Shown here: one piece after another, positions 8,774 to 15,913 of the stretch | Layout of the letters: the number at the start of each line of letters is the position of its first letter | Position numbering within the stretch: position 1 is the stretch's first letter | Assembly (NCBI RefSeq): GCF_002140715.2 | Contig: NZ_NGLE02000001.1 | Location: 2,446,001-2,510,000, forward strand | DNA: 64,000 nt | Reading direction: 5' to 3' | Source: Enterococcus sp. 4G2_DIV0659 | GTDB lineage: Bacteria; Bacillota; Bacilli; Lactobacillales; Enterococcaceae | The notes under the pieces: model-generated | Told to the model about the DNA's origin: nothing | The model's input: only the letters and a program-made list of their open reading frames with translations | Database searches by the model: none | Made by a program: the position numbers and the translations under genes

Positions 8774-9262
8774 ATGGAGTCAATCAGCTATTTAACGAAA
8801 ATCATTCAGAAAATTAGTCAGCATCCTTTGGAAAACTTAAAGTTAGAAGAACAAAATAAAGCATATGAAGGAGCAACATTTTCTGTAGGAAATCATACAT
8901 TTCGAAGTAGAAAAGCAAAAATAACGCCTAAAAAAGCTGGTTATTTTGTTGTTTTTTGGGAGAAAGATGAAGAAAATAAAAATAGAGCATACGATGTTTC
9001 TAGTGCACCCGATAAACTAATTGTTACGATTTTTGATCAGGAGAAAGTCGGGCAGTTTATTTTTCCTAAACATATATTGCTAAAAAATAATGTATTAAGC
9101 AATGAAATGGGGCAAGGAAAAATGGCGCTTCGCGTGTACCCAACATGGGTAACGGGATTAAACAAACATGGGACAGTTATACAACAATGGCAGATACCAT
9201 TTTTTATTGACTTGACGTCTAATTGGGAGTTGGAAAAATTAAAAACAATCTATTTTTTATAA
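8774..9262 (+). CDS. MepB family protein
   Basis: A 162-residue soluble protein matching the MepB family (named for a gene next to the MepA multidrug pump in Staphylococcus). The recognisable parts are the GATFSVGNHTFRSRKAKITPKKAGYFV region and the conserved phenylalanine- and lysine-rich core (FPKHILLKNNVLS). The ATG has an AAGGAGG site. No mepA or mepR neighbour is present, so context gives no function. The family's biochemical role is not established. Confidence 0.82.
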   Translation: MESISYLTKIIQKISQHPLENLKLEEQNKAYEGATFSVGNHTFRSRKAKITPKKAGYFVVFWEKDEENKNRAYDVSSAPDKLIVTIFDQEKVGQFIFPKHILLKNNVLSNEMGQGKMALRVYPTWVTGLNKHGTVIQQWQIPFFIDLTSNWELEKLKTIYFL

Positions 9263-9322
9263 TTGTACTTAAACAATTGCTCAAATAATCAATTCTTGTA
9301 GATAAAATTACGTTAAAAAATA

Positions 9323-9353
9323 GCTGGAGATAAGATGATTACTTATCTCCAGC
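9323..9353 (-). terminator. Perfect hairpin with minus-strand T tract
   Basis: GCTGGAGATAAG pairs perfectly (12 bp) with CTTATCTCCAGC. Read on the minus strand it runs into TATTTTTT, so it looks like a minus-strand terminator although no minus-strand gene is seen to the right. It may also protect the 3' end of the mepB-like mRNA. Confidence 0.6.
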
Positions 9354-9503
9354 CGAATAGTCACTAATAAAGAAAATACAAACAATGATTTGATATTCGT
9401 ATAAAGGAAGTATTGAAAAAGGTTACATTGTTTTTTGATCATTGTGTTTTCTTACATAATACTTGGGAGTAGTATGTGACTATTACTTTGTAAAAGAATG
9501 CGA

Positions 9504-9611
9504 GCTTACTTTTTAAATTATCCAGGAGAATGGGTAAAAGGCTGGTTGGGATCAGCGTTTTATATAGTCAATGGTTGGTTGACTTTATATATTTCAATTT
9601 AAAAAGTAAGC
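9504..9611. repeat. 16-bp perfect inverted repeat enclosing a hairpin core
   Basis: GCTTACTTTTTAAATT at 9504-9519 is an exact inverted copy of 9596-9611. The 76 bases between them hold a second, smaller hairpin (GTCAA/TTGAC near 9567-9583). A 34-codon frame from ATG 9498 to 9602 crosses the element and would encode a tryptophan-rich hydrophobic peptide, but it has no good ribosome binding site. The whole could be a very small mobile element or a structured RNA. Confidence 0.6.
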
Positions 9612-9647
9612 AAGACATTCATTCAGATAGAAACGAATACACAAAAA

Positions 9648-9677
9648 AATGGCGTCGGACACGATTCCAACGCCATT
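9648..9677 (-). terminator. Minus-strand terminator hairpin
   Basis: AATGGCGTCGGA pairs with TCCAACGCCATT (one wobble). On the minus strand it is followed by TTTTTTTG. No minus-strand gene is visible to its right, so the transcript it would end is unknown. Confidence 0.6.
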
Positions 9678-9779
9678 GTAAGTTCAACAAATAAGCACAA
9701 ACATCTTCAAGAACAGAAAAAACTAGTATAAACCTCTAGAAATTTCTTTCAAAATTGAGTAAAATGGAAGATGTCAATG

Positions 9780-9877
9780 TATAAATATTGGCTTAAGCAA
9801 CTTGATTGGTCAGGTGTTCACTGACTGTTCAGGGCTTCATGATTTAGTTGGTAGCTAAATTATGAAGTGCTTTTTTT
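9780..9877 (+). ncRNA. Candidate small RNA ending in a strong terminator
   Basis: A TATAAA box at 9780-9785 with a TTGAGT at 9755-9760 (19-base spacing, longer than ideal) is followed by about 50 structured bases with TCAGGTG/CACTGA complementarity, then a strong terminator: CTTCATGATTTAG (9835-9847) with CTAAATTATGAAG (9855-9867) and a seven-T run. There is no reading frame. This would be a transcript of roughly 85 nt. No family recognised. Confidence 0.4.
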
Positions 9878-10088
9878 ATTCTATTCGTTTCTATCTATTC
9901 TCCATTTTATAGGAAAACCCTTGTAGGGTCAATAAAGGGTTTGAAAAAAATTACTTGAATTGTTAAATTGTTTTAAAGATGTACTGAAAACATATCTACA
10001 AAAAAATAAAATAAATTCATTATAATGGGGGATTAAGGAAAATAGTAGGCAGTCAATGTAGTGATGCATGGACTGTTAAAATCGAAAA
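9878..10088. other. AT-rich intergenic DNA
   Basis: No gene. An isolated TATAAT at 10020-10025 lacks a convincing -35 box. The region leads into the repeat-type hairpin at 10089-10164. Confidence 0.4.
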
Positions 10089-10164
10089 GAGGTTGGGATA
10101 AATAATAGGTCATCGAAACAGTGACTGTCAGACTGAGATATTGCTGATAGAGTTATCTCTCAGT
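10089..10164 (+). repeat. GGTTGGGA repeat copy with terminator-like hairpin
   Basis: It begins GAGGTTGGGATAAA and ends with ACTGAGATA..TATCTCTCAGT (10132-10164) followed by TTATTTTTATC. The end resembles the element at 48554-48586, where CTCAGTTATTTTTG occurs. An inverted GAGGTTGGGAC lies at 10627-10637, so the two face each other around the small membrane gene at 10249. Confidence 0.5.
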
Positions 10165-10248
10165 TATTTTTATCTTTCAAAAAAAGTTTAGTTAGCGTAA
10201 AATGTAAGTGTATACAAAAAAGGACATGTTCATTGTGGGGGTAGAAAA

Positions 10249-10458
10249 ATGTTGATAGAATTAGTAATAATGCTGACGATTTTTACATACGGCAGTAATT
10301 TTATTTTATATTTTGTACTTAAAACAAAAGAAAAAATGGAAGGAATCGAAAAGTTGTCGATCTTTTTTGGTGTGAATATGACGATTTTACTTTTAGATGG
10401 GGTCTTTTTGTTTATTGGAAAAGCGATATCTGATAGTGGAGTTGCTGTTTTGGAATGA
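10249..10458 (+). CDS. Small membrane protein, unknown function
   Basis: A 69-residue protein with two likely membrane segments (about 3-24 and 37-58) separated by a short basic and acidic loop (KTKEKMEGIEK). The ATG is preceded by TGGGGGT, a modest ribosome binding site. It stands alone between two inverted GGTTGGGA repeats. I do not recognise the family. A frame on the opposite strand covers the same bases but has no translation signal. Confidence 0.6.
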   Translation: MLIELVIMLTIFTYGSNFILYFVLKTKEKMEGIEKLSIFFGVNMTILLLDGVFLFIGKAISDSGVAVLE

Positions 10459-10626
10459 GTGTCTGCAATCATTAATTTGTGGGAGGAAATAAGTTTAGGA
10501 TGGGTGAGTTTTCAAAGTTATCATAGGTAATAAGCCATATCAACTCCTACCTTCGTTGTGTTTCTTGTCGATTTCTTAAAAAACCATCACGTTCTGTGTG
10601 TTAAAGTACTAAGGTTTGAAGTTTTT

Positions 10627-10637
10627 GTCCCAACCTC
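10627..10637 (-). repeat. Inverted GGTTGGGA repeat copy
   Basis: Exact reverse complement of the GAGGTTGGGAC at 8510-8520. It is followed on the plus strand by a T-rich stretch. The DNA between 10459 and 10740 otherwise shows only the two-component promoter. Confidence 0.5.
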
Positions 10638-10685
10638 AGATTCTTTATTTTTTTAATTAAAATTTCGGCTAAAAGTCCTATATGA

Positions 10686-10714
10686 ATGACGCATTTTTTC
10701 TGATAAGGTACAAT
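10686..10714 (+). promoter_or_regulatory. Promoter of the BceRS-type operon
   Basis: ATGACG at 10686-10691 and TACAAT at 10709-10714 are 17 bases apart; an AGGAGG follows before the start codon. Confidence 0.55.
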
Positions 10715-10740
10715 AAGATGGAACAACAGGAGGAGAAGAA

Positions 10741-11415
10741 ATGGCAAAGATCATGATTATAGAAGATGAGACCACGATTCGTGAGTTGATTAGTGAAGAG
10801 TTGCAAAGATGGCAGTTTGAAACGTTTGGTACAACGAACTTTAATAATGTTTTGGAAGATTTTCAAAAGGAAGATCCTCAATTAGTATTACTGGATATTA
10901 ATTTGCCCGTTTTTGATGGCTATTATTGGTGCCAAAAAATCCGCGAAGCATCTAAAATCCCGATTATTTTTATTTCTAGCCGAAATACAAATATGGATAT
11001 GATCATGGCGATGAATATGGGAGCAGATGACTTTGTTACTAAACCTTTTCAACTTGATGTATTAATTGCAAAAATCAATGCGCTGTTGCGTCGTTCTTAC
11101 AATTACTCGGAAGTCGGTAGCGAAGTCATGTCACATAACGGTATTACGCTGAATGTGGATAATGGCAGCATGGAAATCAATGGAGAAGTCATTGATTTAA
11201 GTAAAAATGAATATCGCTTGCTGTACATTTTGATTAAGAAGCATGGAAAAATTTTAACTCGAGAGAAATTATTGCGCGCATTATGGGAAGATGAGCGTTT
11301 TGTAGATGATAATACCTTGACGGTCAATATCAATCGTTTAAGAAAAAAAATCGAACAGGCAGGTCTTGATGGCTATATTGAAACAAAAGTTGGACAAGGA
11401 TATATTGTTCCGTAG
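10741..11415 (+). CDS. OmpR/PhoB-type response regulator, BceR-like
   Basis: A 224-residue response regulator. The receiver domain (1-115) has the acidic pocket IIEDE, the phosphoacceptor Asp52 in LLDINLP and the conserved lysine in TKPF; a winged-helix DNA-binding domain follows (about 130-224, with LTVNINRLRKKIE). It is 13 bases before the sensor gene. The pair resembles regulators of antimicrobial peptide stress; from memory its position near metG fits the SapRS pair of E. faecalis, which controls unlinked transporter genes. That identity is inference. Confidence 0.9.
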   Translation: MAKIMIIEDETTIRELISEELQRWQFETFGTTNFNNVLEDFQKEDPQLVLLDINLPVFDGYYWCQKIREASKIPIIFISSRNTNMDMIMAMNMGADDFVTKPFQLDVLIAKINALLRRSYNYSEVGSEVMSHNGITLNVDNGSMEINGEVIDLSKNEYRLLYILIKKHGKILTREKLLRALWEDERFVDDNTLTVNINRLRKKIEQAGLDGYIETKVGQGYIVP

Positions 11416-11428
11416 ATAGGAGACGAAA

Positions 11429-12454
11429 ATGACGATTTGTAAGTATTTAAAAGATCATTGGCTGCTCTTGATCGGCTGGTTATTTTTTATTGGTTTAACT
11501 TGTTTTATTTTGTGGCTATCTCCTGACATGCATGTGAATCTGTCAGTCATTGGTTATTTGGTATTATTACAAGGACTCTTTTTATTCCTTTTTTTGACGA
11601 TTGATTATTCATTGAAAAAACATTGGTGGCAATCTTTGGATATCACAGAGCATCCCCCTTCTTTACAAGATTATTTAGGTGAAGCTTCTAAGACCGAAGA
11701 AAAACTAGTACAAGATTATATCAACGGACTTTTAGTAGAGCATCAACAAGTGATGCAACAAGCAATCAATAATCAACAAGATCAAAAAGACTATATAGAC
11801 TCATGGGTTCATGAAATTAAAGTCCCTCTTGCAGCAGTAAATCTTATTTTACAATCAATAGAAGATGACATTCCAGAAAAAAAGTACTATTTAGTGGAAA
11901 ATGAACTGAGTAAAATCGATGAATATGTCGAACAAGTTCTCTACTATGCAAGGTTAGATAGTTTTTCAAGAGATTATTTAATACAAGAATATTCGTTAAA
12001 AGAAATTGTTCAATCTGTGATTCGGACACAGGGAAGTTATTTTATTCAGAAAAATCTACATTTTTCGATTGAAGGCGAAGATCAATTAGTATTGACGGAT
12101 GCCAAATGGGTGGCATTTATCTTTAAACAATTAGTAAGTAATGCAATAAAATATACATCTGCAGGTGGCAGTATAACTGTAACCTTTTCAAGGACAAAAG
12201 AAGGTGCATGGTTATTTTTAAAGGATACTGGTTTAGGTATTCCCAAAGAAGATCAGCGACGTATTTTTGATAAAGGCTTTACAGGCGAAAATGGCCGCAC
12301 CAGTGAGCAGCATTCAACAGGATTGGGTCTGTATTTGGCTAAAAGTTTAGCAGATAAATTAGGCCATCAGTTAACGGTGGAATCGGTTGAAGGTGAAGGC
12401 ACGACGATGAAGTTACTGTTTCCGTTTTTAAGTTATTTTAATGAGAGACGGTAA
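11429..12454 (+). CDS. Intramembrane-sensing histidine kinase, BceS-like
   Basis: A 341-residue kinase with two membrane helices (about 10-32 and 38-60) joined by a loop of only a few residues, so it has no real extracellular sensor domain. The phosphorylated His128 lies in SWVHEIKVPLAA, followed by the N box (KQLVSNAIKYT) and G boxes (DTGLGIPKED, GLGLYLAK). BceS-type kinases read peptide antibiotic stress through a partner ABC transporter. No such transporter is next to it here. Confidence 0.9.
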   Translation: MTICKYLKDHWLLLIGWLFFIGLTCFILWLSPDMHVNLSVIGYLVLLQGLFLFLFLTIDYSLKKHWWQSLDITEHPPSLQDYLGEASKTEEKLVQDYINGLLVEHQQVMQQAINNQQDQKDYIDSWVHEIKVPLAAVNLILQSIEDDIPEKKYYLVENELSKIDEYVEQVLYYARLDSFSRDYLIQEYSLKEIVQSVIRTQGSYFIQKNLHFSIEGEDQLVLTDAKWVAFIFKQLVSNAIKYTSAGGSITVTFSRTKEGAWLFLKDTGLGIPKEDQRRIFDKGFTGENGRTSEQHSTGLGLYLAKSLADKLGHQLTVESVEGEGTTMKLLFPFLSYFNERR

Positions 12455-12615
12455 AGAAGGCGTATGGAACAAAGACGAATGTATACGGGTGAAAACAATC
12501 TACGTAGAGTTATATTTTGCAAAGTGACAAAAAATAATAAATGATTAATCAGATTTTAAAAGAAACTATAAAAATGTTTTCAAGTGTTCAATAAAGTTGT
12601 TCAAAAAATAATTTA

Positions 12616-12650
12616 GAGAGCGAGGAAAACAGAAATGTTTTTTCCGCTCT
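12616..12650 (+). terminator. Terminator-like hairpin downstream of the kinase
   Basis: AGAGC..GGAAAA pairs with TTTTCCGCTCT with a two-base bulge, followed by TATTTCTTT. It sits about 160 bases after the kinase stop; the bases between hold nothing recognisable. Confidence 0.5.
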
Positions 12651-12706
12651 TATTTCTTTGTATAGAAAATATCAAAGACTTAAAAGTGTAAAGAGCAGAG
12701 ATCTAG

Positions 12707-13144
12707 AGTGACTACAGTGATTTAATAGAAATTACAAGAACTCTAGCTGAAAACAACAAAAAGACTATAGAGGCAGTGAAACTTTTAGTTTAGAAACCAT
12801 TGGCATTTGTTACTACAGATGATTTTTATGGAATGTATACAGCTTATGAAACAAAAGAACACTTACAAAGTAAAGAATTAATAGGTAAAGATGGTGACTA
12901 TTATCGCTGGGAACCTAATAAACGGGGAGTTTCTAGTAATGAAGATAATGATATTTTTTATGAATCAATTGTAAAAATAGTGGATAGTGAGTTGGAAATA
13001 GCTCTTACAAGATCTTCAGTGGAGAAGTGGATGTTTGCTTTATCCTTTATTGATGCATGAGGAGAAGCAGTTTTAAGTGTTCCAGAGACTATATTTCAAA
13101 AACGATTAGAAAGGATGACTAATGAAGAAAACTTTTATTATTAA
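12707..13144 (+). pseudogene. Decaying gene with in-frame stops
   Basis: One reading frame stays protein-like across two internal stops: 12707-12790 (ending IEAVKLLV), TAG at 12791, 12794-13057 (MYTAYETKEHLQ..MFALSFIDA), TGA at 13058 and 13061-13141 (ending NEENFYY), then TAA. Because the same frame resumes after each stop with normal composition, I read this as a degraded gene of at least 145 residues and not as a short gene from the TTG at 12800. The family is not recognised. Neighbouring small genes and pseudogenes suggest an immunity-gene-like graveyard, which is inference. Confidence 0.6.
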
Positions 13145-13363
13145 TTAAAAGATATTGAAAGCAAAGACGACTTATTCAAGGGTTTGATAAGTATATAAGT
13201 TAGTATAATGAAAAAATAAAAGAAGATTGAACTGAATAAGTCCTATTGAATATAGAATTCATTCAATTCAAGTTTTCTAAGTGTCCGACACTTGGCGGTC
13301 TAAGCTCTTTAAAACATATAATACTTATATTGCTTAAATAGATACTCTAAAGGAGGATGAACA
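13145..13363. other. Intergenic DNA with one palindrome
   Basis: No gene is seen. AAGTGTC-C-GACACTT at 13279-13293 is a perfect palindrome of unknown role upstream of the methyltransferase-family gene. Confidence 0.4.
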
Positions 13364-13882
13364 ATGAATGGATTTGTTATAGTGGTACCGATATTTTTAA
13401 TAAGATTTTTGTTAATGAACAATATTAACTCTGTAGCCGCAAAAGAGGCAGCAAAATTTGCACCAGTTTTAGGGATTGAAAAGTTTTTCTACTATATTTA
13501 TCAGATAACAACGATATTACTTGTTATATTACCAATATTTTTACGAAGTCATTTTAAATCTGGTATTAATTATTTAGGAGTTGGACTATATTTAATAGGG
13601 CTAATAGTTCTGTTACTTTCGACAATTGATTTTTCCAAACAAAAGCCAAACACACTTAGAGTATATGGGATTTATCAGTATTCGAGAAATCCAATGTATT
13701 TGGGCTATTTATTATTCTTTTTTGGATGTACATTGATTATGCAGTCAGTGAATCTGTTTATTTGTTTAGTTTTATTTCAACTTTCAACTCATTTTATAAT
13801 TTTATCAGAAGAACGTTGGTGTGAAGACCATTTTGGAAGTGAGTATAATGATTATAGCGGAAGAGTTAGAAGATATTTTTAG
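13364..13882 (+). CDS. Isoprenylcysteine carboxyl methyltransferase (ICMT)/PEMT-like membrane protein
   Basis: A 172-residue protein with four to five membrane helices and the C-terminal signature of the family: GIYQYSRNPMYLGYLL, then EERWCEDHFGSEYNDY and a basic end. Bacterial members bind S-adenosylmethionine and methylate small or lipid substrates, mostly unknown. The start ATG has AAGGAGGATG. It is the most intact gene of this accessory stretch. Confidence 0.85.
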   Translation: MNGFVIVVPIFLIRFLLMNNINSVAAKEAAKFAPVLGIEKFFYYIYQITTILLVILPIFLRSHFKSGINYLGVGLYLIGLIVLLLSTIDFSKQKPNTLRVYGIYQYSRNPMYLGYLLFFFGCTLIMQSVNLFICLVLFQLSTHFIILSEERWCEDHFGSEYNDYSGRVRRYF

Positions 13883-13886
13883 ATGA

Positions 13887-14202
13887 GTGGGCGAAAAAAT
13901 AAAAATACATGTTGAAGGAATTGACGTAAATACAAAAGTGATTGATCTTTTGGTGGAACTAAGTTCTTAAGGCGATAGTTTTCAGCTGAAAAAGGAGAGT
14001 ATCGATTATCCGAAGTGGTTGAAGAATTAGATAGTATTCCTTAAAAGGATTGAATGAGGTGTTAGAGATGCTTAAGGATATTTTCTTTATTGCCGATCTA
14101 AAAGGTGATTGAATGAAGGGGCATGTAAAGTATCTTGAACAAAAAATCAATTTACTTCAGTATCAACTTGAAATAATTACTCCAAAATCTGTAGTAATAT
14201 AG
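13887..14202 (+). pseudogene. Frameshifted remnant of a small gene
   Basis: Protein-like segments follow one another in shifting frames: 13887-13970 (ending VIDLLVELSS), 13982-14044 (EKGEYRLSEVVEELDSIP), 14047-14112 (GLNEVLEMLKDIFFIADLKGD) and 14113-14202 (ending ITPKSVVI). Each step shifts the frame by the same amount. Read together they suggest one former protein of about 100 residues. Family unknown. Confidence 0.45.
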
Positions 14203-14242
14203 GGAGTGTTTAAAAACGATCAATAACTAAAGGAGAAAATAG

Positions 14243-14425
14243 ATGGAGTTCACGAAGAAAAATGTAATGGATCAAGTGGCACTAGTAAAAAAGACTCTTA
14301 TAGATAATGGTGTCGATAATGATGCAGTAAATTTTTATCTAGATATCCTTATAAATGACATTGGAGAAATGGATGATGGTCAATGGGAGTACTTCCCTAG
14401 AATGAATTTATCAGATAAAAAGTAA
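14243..14425 (+). CDS. Small acidic hypothetical protein
   Basis: A 60-residue soluble protein with a good AAAGGAG site eight bases before the ATG. It is acidic in the second half (NDIGEMDDGQWEYFP). No known motif. It lies in a string of small genes in the same direction. Confidence 0.55.
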   Translation: MEFTKKNVMDQVALVKKTLIDNGVDNDAVNFYLDILINDIGEMDDGQWEYFPRMNLSDKK

Positions 14426-14468
14426 AGGGTTTTTATACCAGAGTCAATCAGAAGGGGAATTAATGTAG

Positions 14469-14762
14469 ATGATACTGTACGGAATAATTTTGTTGGTTAT
14501 ATTACCTACGCACTATTTATTATATAAAATATTTAAAAAACGGATTAAATTATCTAAAAGACTCAACATGAATTTGACAGGAATTCTTAGTATAATTTTT
14601 TGGACAATTGGAGTTTTTATAGTAGGCGTCTTATCAGATAGTTTAAGAGGAAATTATGCTTCTGCAGGAGGGGATTTAACAATAATTCCAATAATGTTTA
14701 TCGGGTTTTTTAGCTTAACATTTATGTTGGTATATGTTTTAGTGATTAATCTTGTTTTGTAG
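14469..14762 (+). CDS. Small membrane protein, unknown function
   Basis: A 97-residue protein with three likely membrane helices (about 1-20, 35-57 and 71-95) and a short polar loop near residues 57-68 (SDSLRGNYASAGG). The ATG at 14469 follows GAAGGGGAATTAATGTAG. Family not recognised. Confidence 0.6.
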   Translation: MILYGIILLVILPTHYLLYKIFKKRIKLSKRLNMNLTGILSIIFWTIGVFIVGVLSDSLRGNYASAGGDLTIIPIMFIGFFSLTFMLVYVLVINLVL

Positions 14763-14849
14763 GGCAATAAAGAGGATCTATAAATCCCAAAAAGGATCGA
14801 TAGCTGCATGCATTAGATCCGAAAACGATCGCAAAGGAGGAAATAAAGA

Positions 14850-15008
14850 ATGAATAAAGAGAAGGCAATCATTGTTAAGCAAAACATAATAACAATTATA
14901 GTTCCTTGTATGTTTCTATTTCCAGCAATTTTAACAATACTGGTAGCAATATTTGGTTTGGCAACAAATGAACTGCCTATTTTTGGGTACTGGTTTTTGT
15001 TTATGTAA
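14850..15008 (+). CDS. Very small membrane protein (52 residues)
   Basis: I found this by reading the sequence. ATG 14850 is preceded by an excellent AAAGGAGG, and the frame runs to TAA at 15006-15008. The product has a charged N-terminus (MNKEKAIIVKQN) and one or two hydrophobic helices, ending FGYWFLFM. It could also be the truncated start of a longer protein, since hydrophobic coding ends abruptly. Confidence 0.5.
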   Translation: MNKEKAIIVKQNIITIIVPCMFLFPAILTILVAIFGLATNELPIFGYWFLFM

Positions 15009-15108
15009 GTATTCTTTATGCTTATAGCATAAATGTAGCATAAACATAGAGCGCAATCATAGTCCATTTAAAAAAAATTTTCAAAAAGAATACCTAAAGG
15101 AGATTGTC

Positions 15109-15465
15109 ATGGGACAACACAAAAATAAAAAAGAGAAACTGTGGAAGGAAGGGGAAAAAACACTTGACCAAGTAGCAATTAGTTTTGTTGTAGTGTTTGT
15201 TATTCAAAAAATTCTAGACATTGTTAAATATAGAGGTTGGCCAACTATAACTATACCAAGTGAAAGTTTTCCAAGCAACGATGATCTTTCAACAACTGTA
15301 AATCTTGGAATCTTGCTATTTATTCTTCCGTGCATGATATTTACTCAATTCAATTTTAAAATAGCCACGAAAAAACAGAAGAATCGTGTCATAGGAATTT
15401 TGTTCTTCTTTGCGTTGGTGTTTGTTTATACACTGTATGATGTATTTGTAAAAGTTATTTTTTAA
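15109..15465 (+). CDS. Membrane protein, unknown function
   Basis: A 118-residue protein with a strongly basic N-terminus (MGQHKNKKEKLWKEGEK) and three likely membrane helices (about 22-40, 65-82 and 92-115). The ATG has AAAGGAG. It resembles in style the small membrane proteins before it but I see no sequence match. Function unknown. Confidence 0.65.
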   Translation: MGQHKNKKEKLWKEGEKTLDQVAISFVVVFVIQKILDIVKYRGWPTITIPSESFPSNDDLSTTVNLGILLFILPCMIFTQFNFKIATKKQKNRVIGILFFFALVFVYTLYDVFVKVIF

Positions 15466-15513
15466 ATGTTTAGTAAGTTGTATCAAAAAGAATCAATAAA
15501 ATAAGGAGTAAAT

Positions 15514-15748
15514 ATGGAAATTGTGATTGATAGACAGAGTGTAAGTATGGGTGATGATGTTATAAGTCACAAAAGCATATATAACTACATTTATAAAGCT
15601 CTTTGAAGAGTTAATAGAAAAAAATTATTTCCCTCATATTCAAGGAAACAATGTCGTTTGGGTTCTAAGAGCTGATGGAAAAGATAGAATTGCTTGGAAA
15701 ACAAAAGAAAATAATTTTCATGTATCGATTGATGTTTTTATTTTTTGA
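15514..15748 (+). pseudogene. Frameshifted small gene
   Basis: The frame starts well (ATG 15514 after AAGGAG) but stops at TGA 15604-15606. From about 15580 the +1 frame continues with normal protein-like sequence (FEELIEKNYFPHIQGN, then VVWVLRADGKDRIAWK) to TGA 15746-15748. A single-base change near 15565-15590 would restore one protein of about 77 residues. Family unknown. The bases 15749-15870 are AT-rich without features. Confidence 0.55.
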
Positions 15749-15867
15749 ATACGCTATTATCATAATTACTACAATAAAATTTTTAAAGGTAGAAAGCATA
15801 AACTTATCTTTTATTATCAATAATTTCTACGTAGATATAATAAATTGACGAAAGCGAAACTACTCCT

Positions 15868-15877
15868 ATGGTATAAT
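15868..15877 (+). promoter_or_regulatory. Extended -10 promoter of the hscC operon
   Basis: TATGGTATAAT provides a perfect -10 with a TG extension. TTGACG lies 21 bases upstream of the -10, too far for a normal -35. Confidence 0.5.
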
Positions 15878-15913
15878 TTTTATTGATTAATTTGATAAAA
15901 GGGGGAAGGGTTC

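Noticed and set aside
9498..9602. 34-codon tryptophan-rich peptide as a confident gene
   Set aside because: Hydrophobic and interesting, but with no usable ribosome binding site; kept only as part of the inverted-repeat observation.
10230..10472. 80-codon minus-strand frame over the small membrane gene
   Set aside because: It mirrors the plus-strand gene at 10249; the composition is serine/lysine-rich without a start signal.
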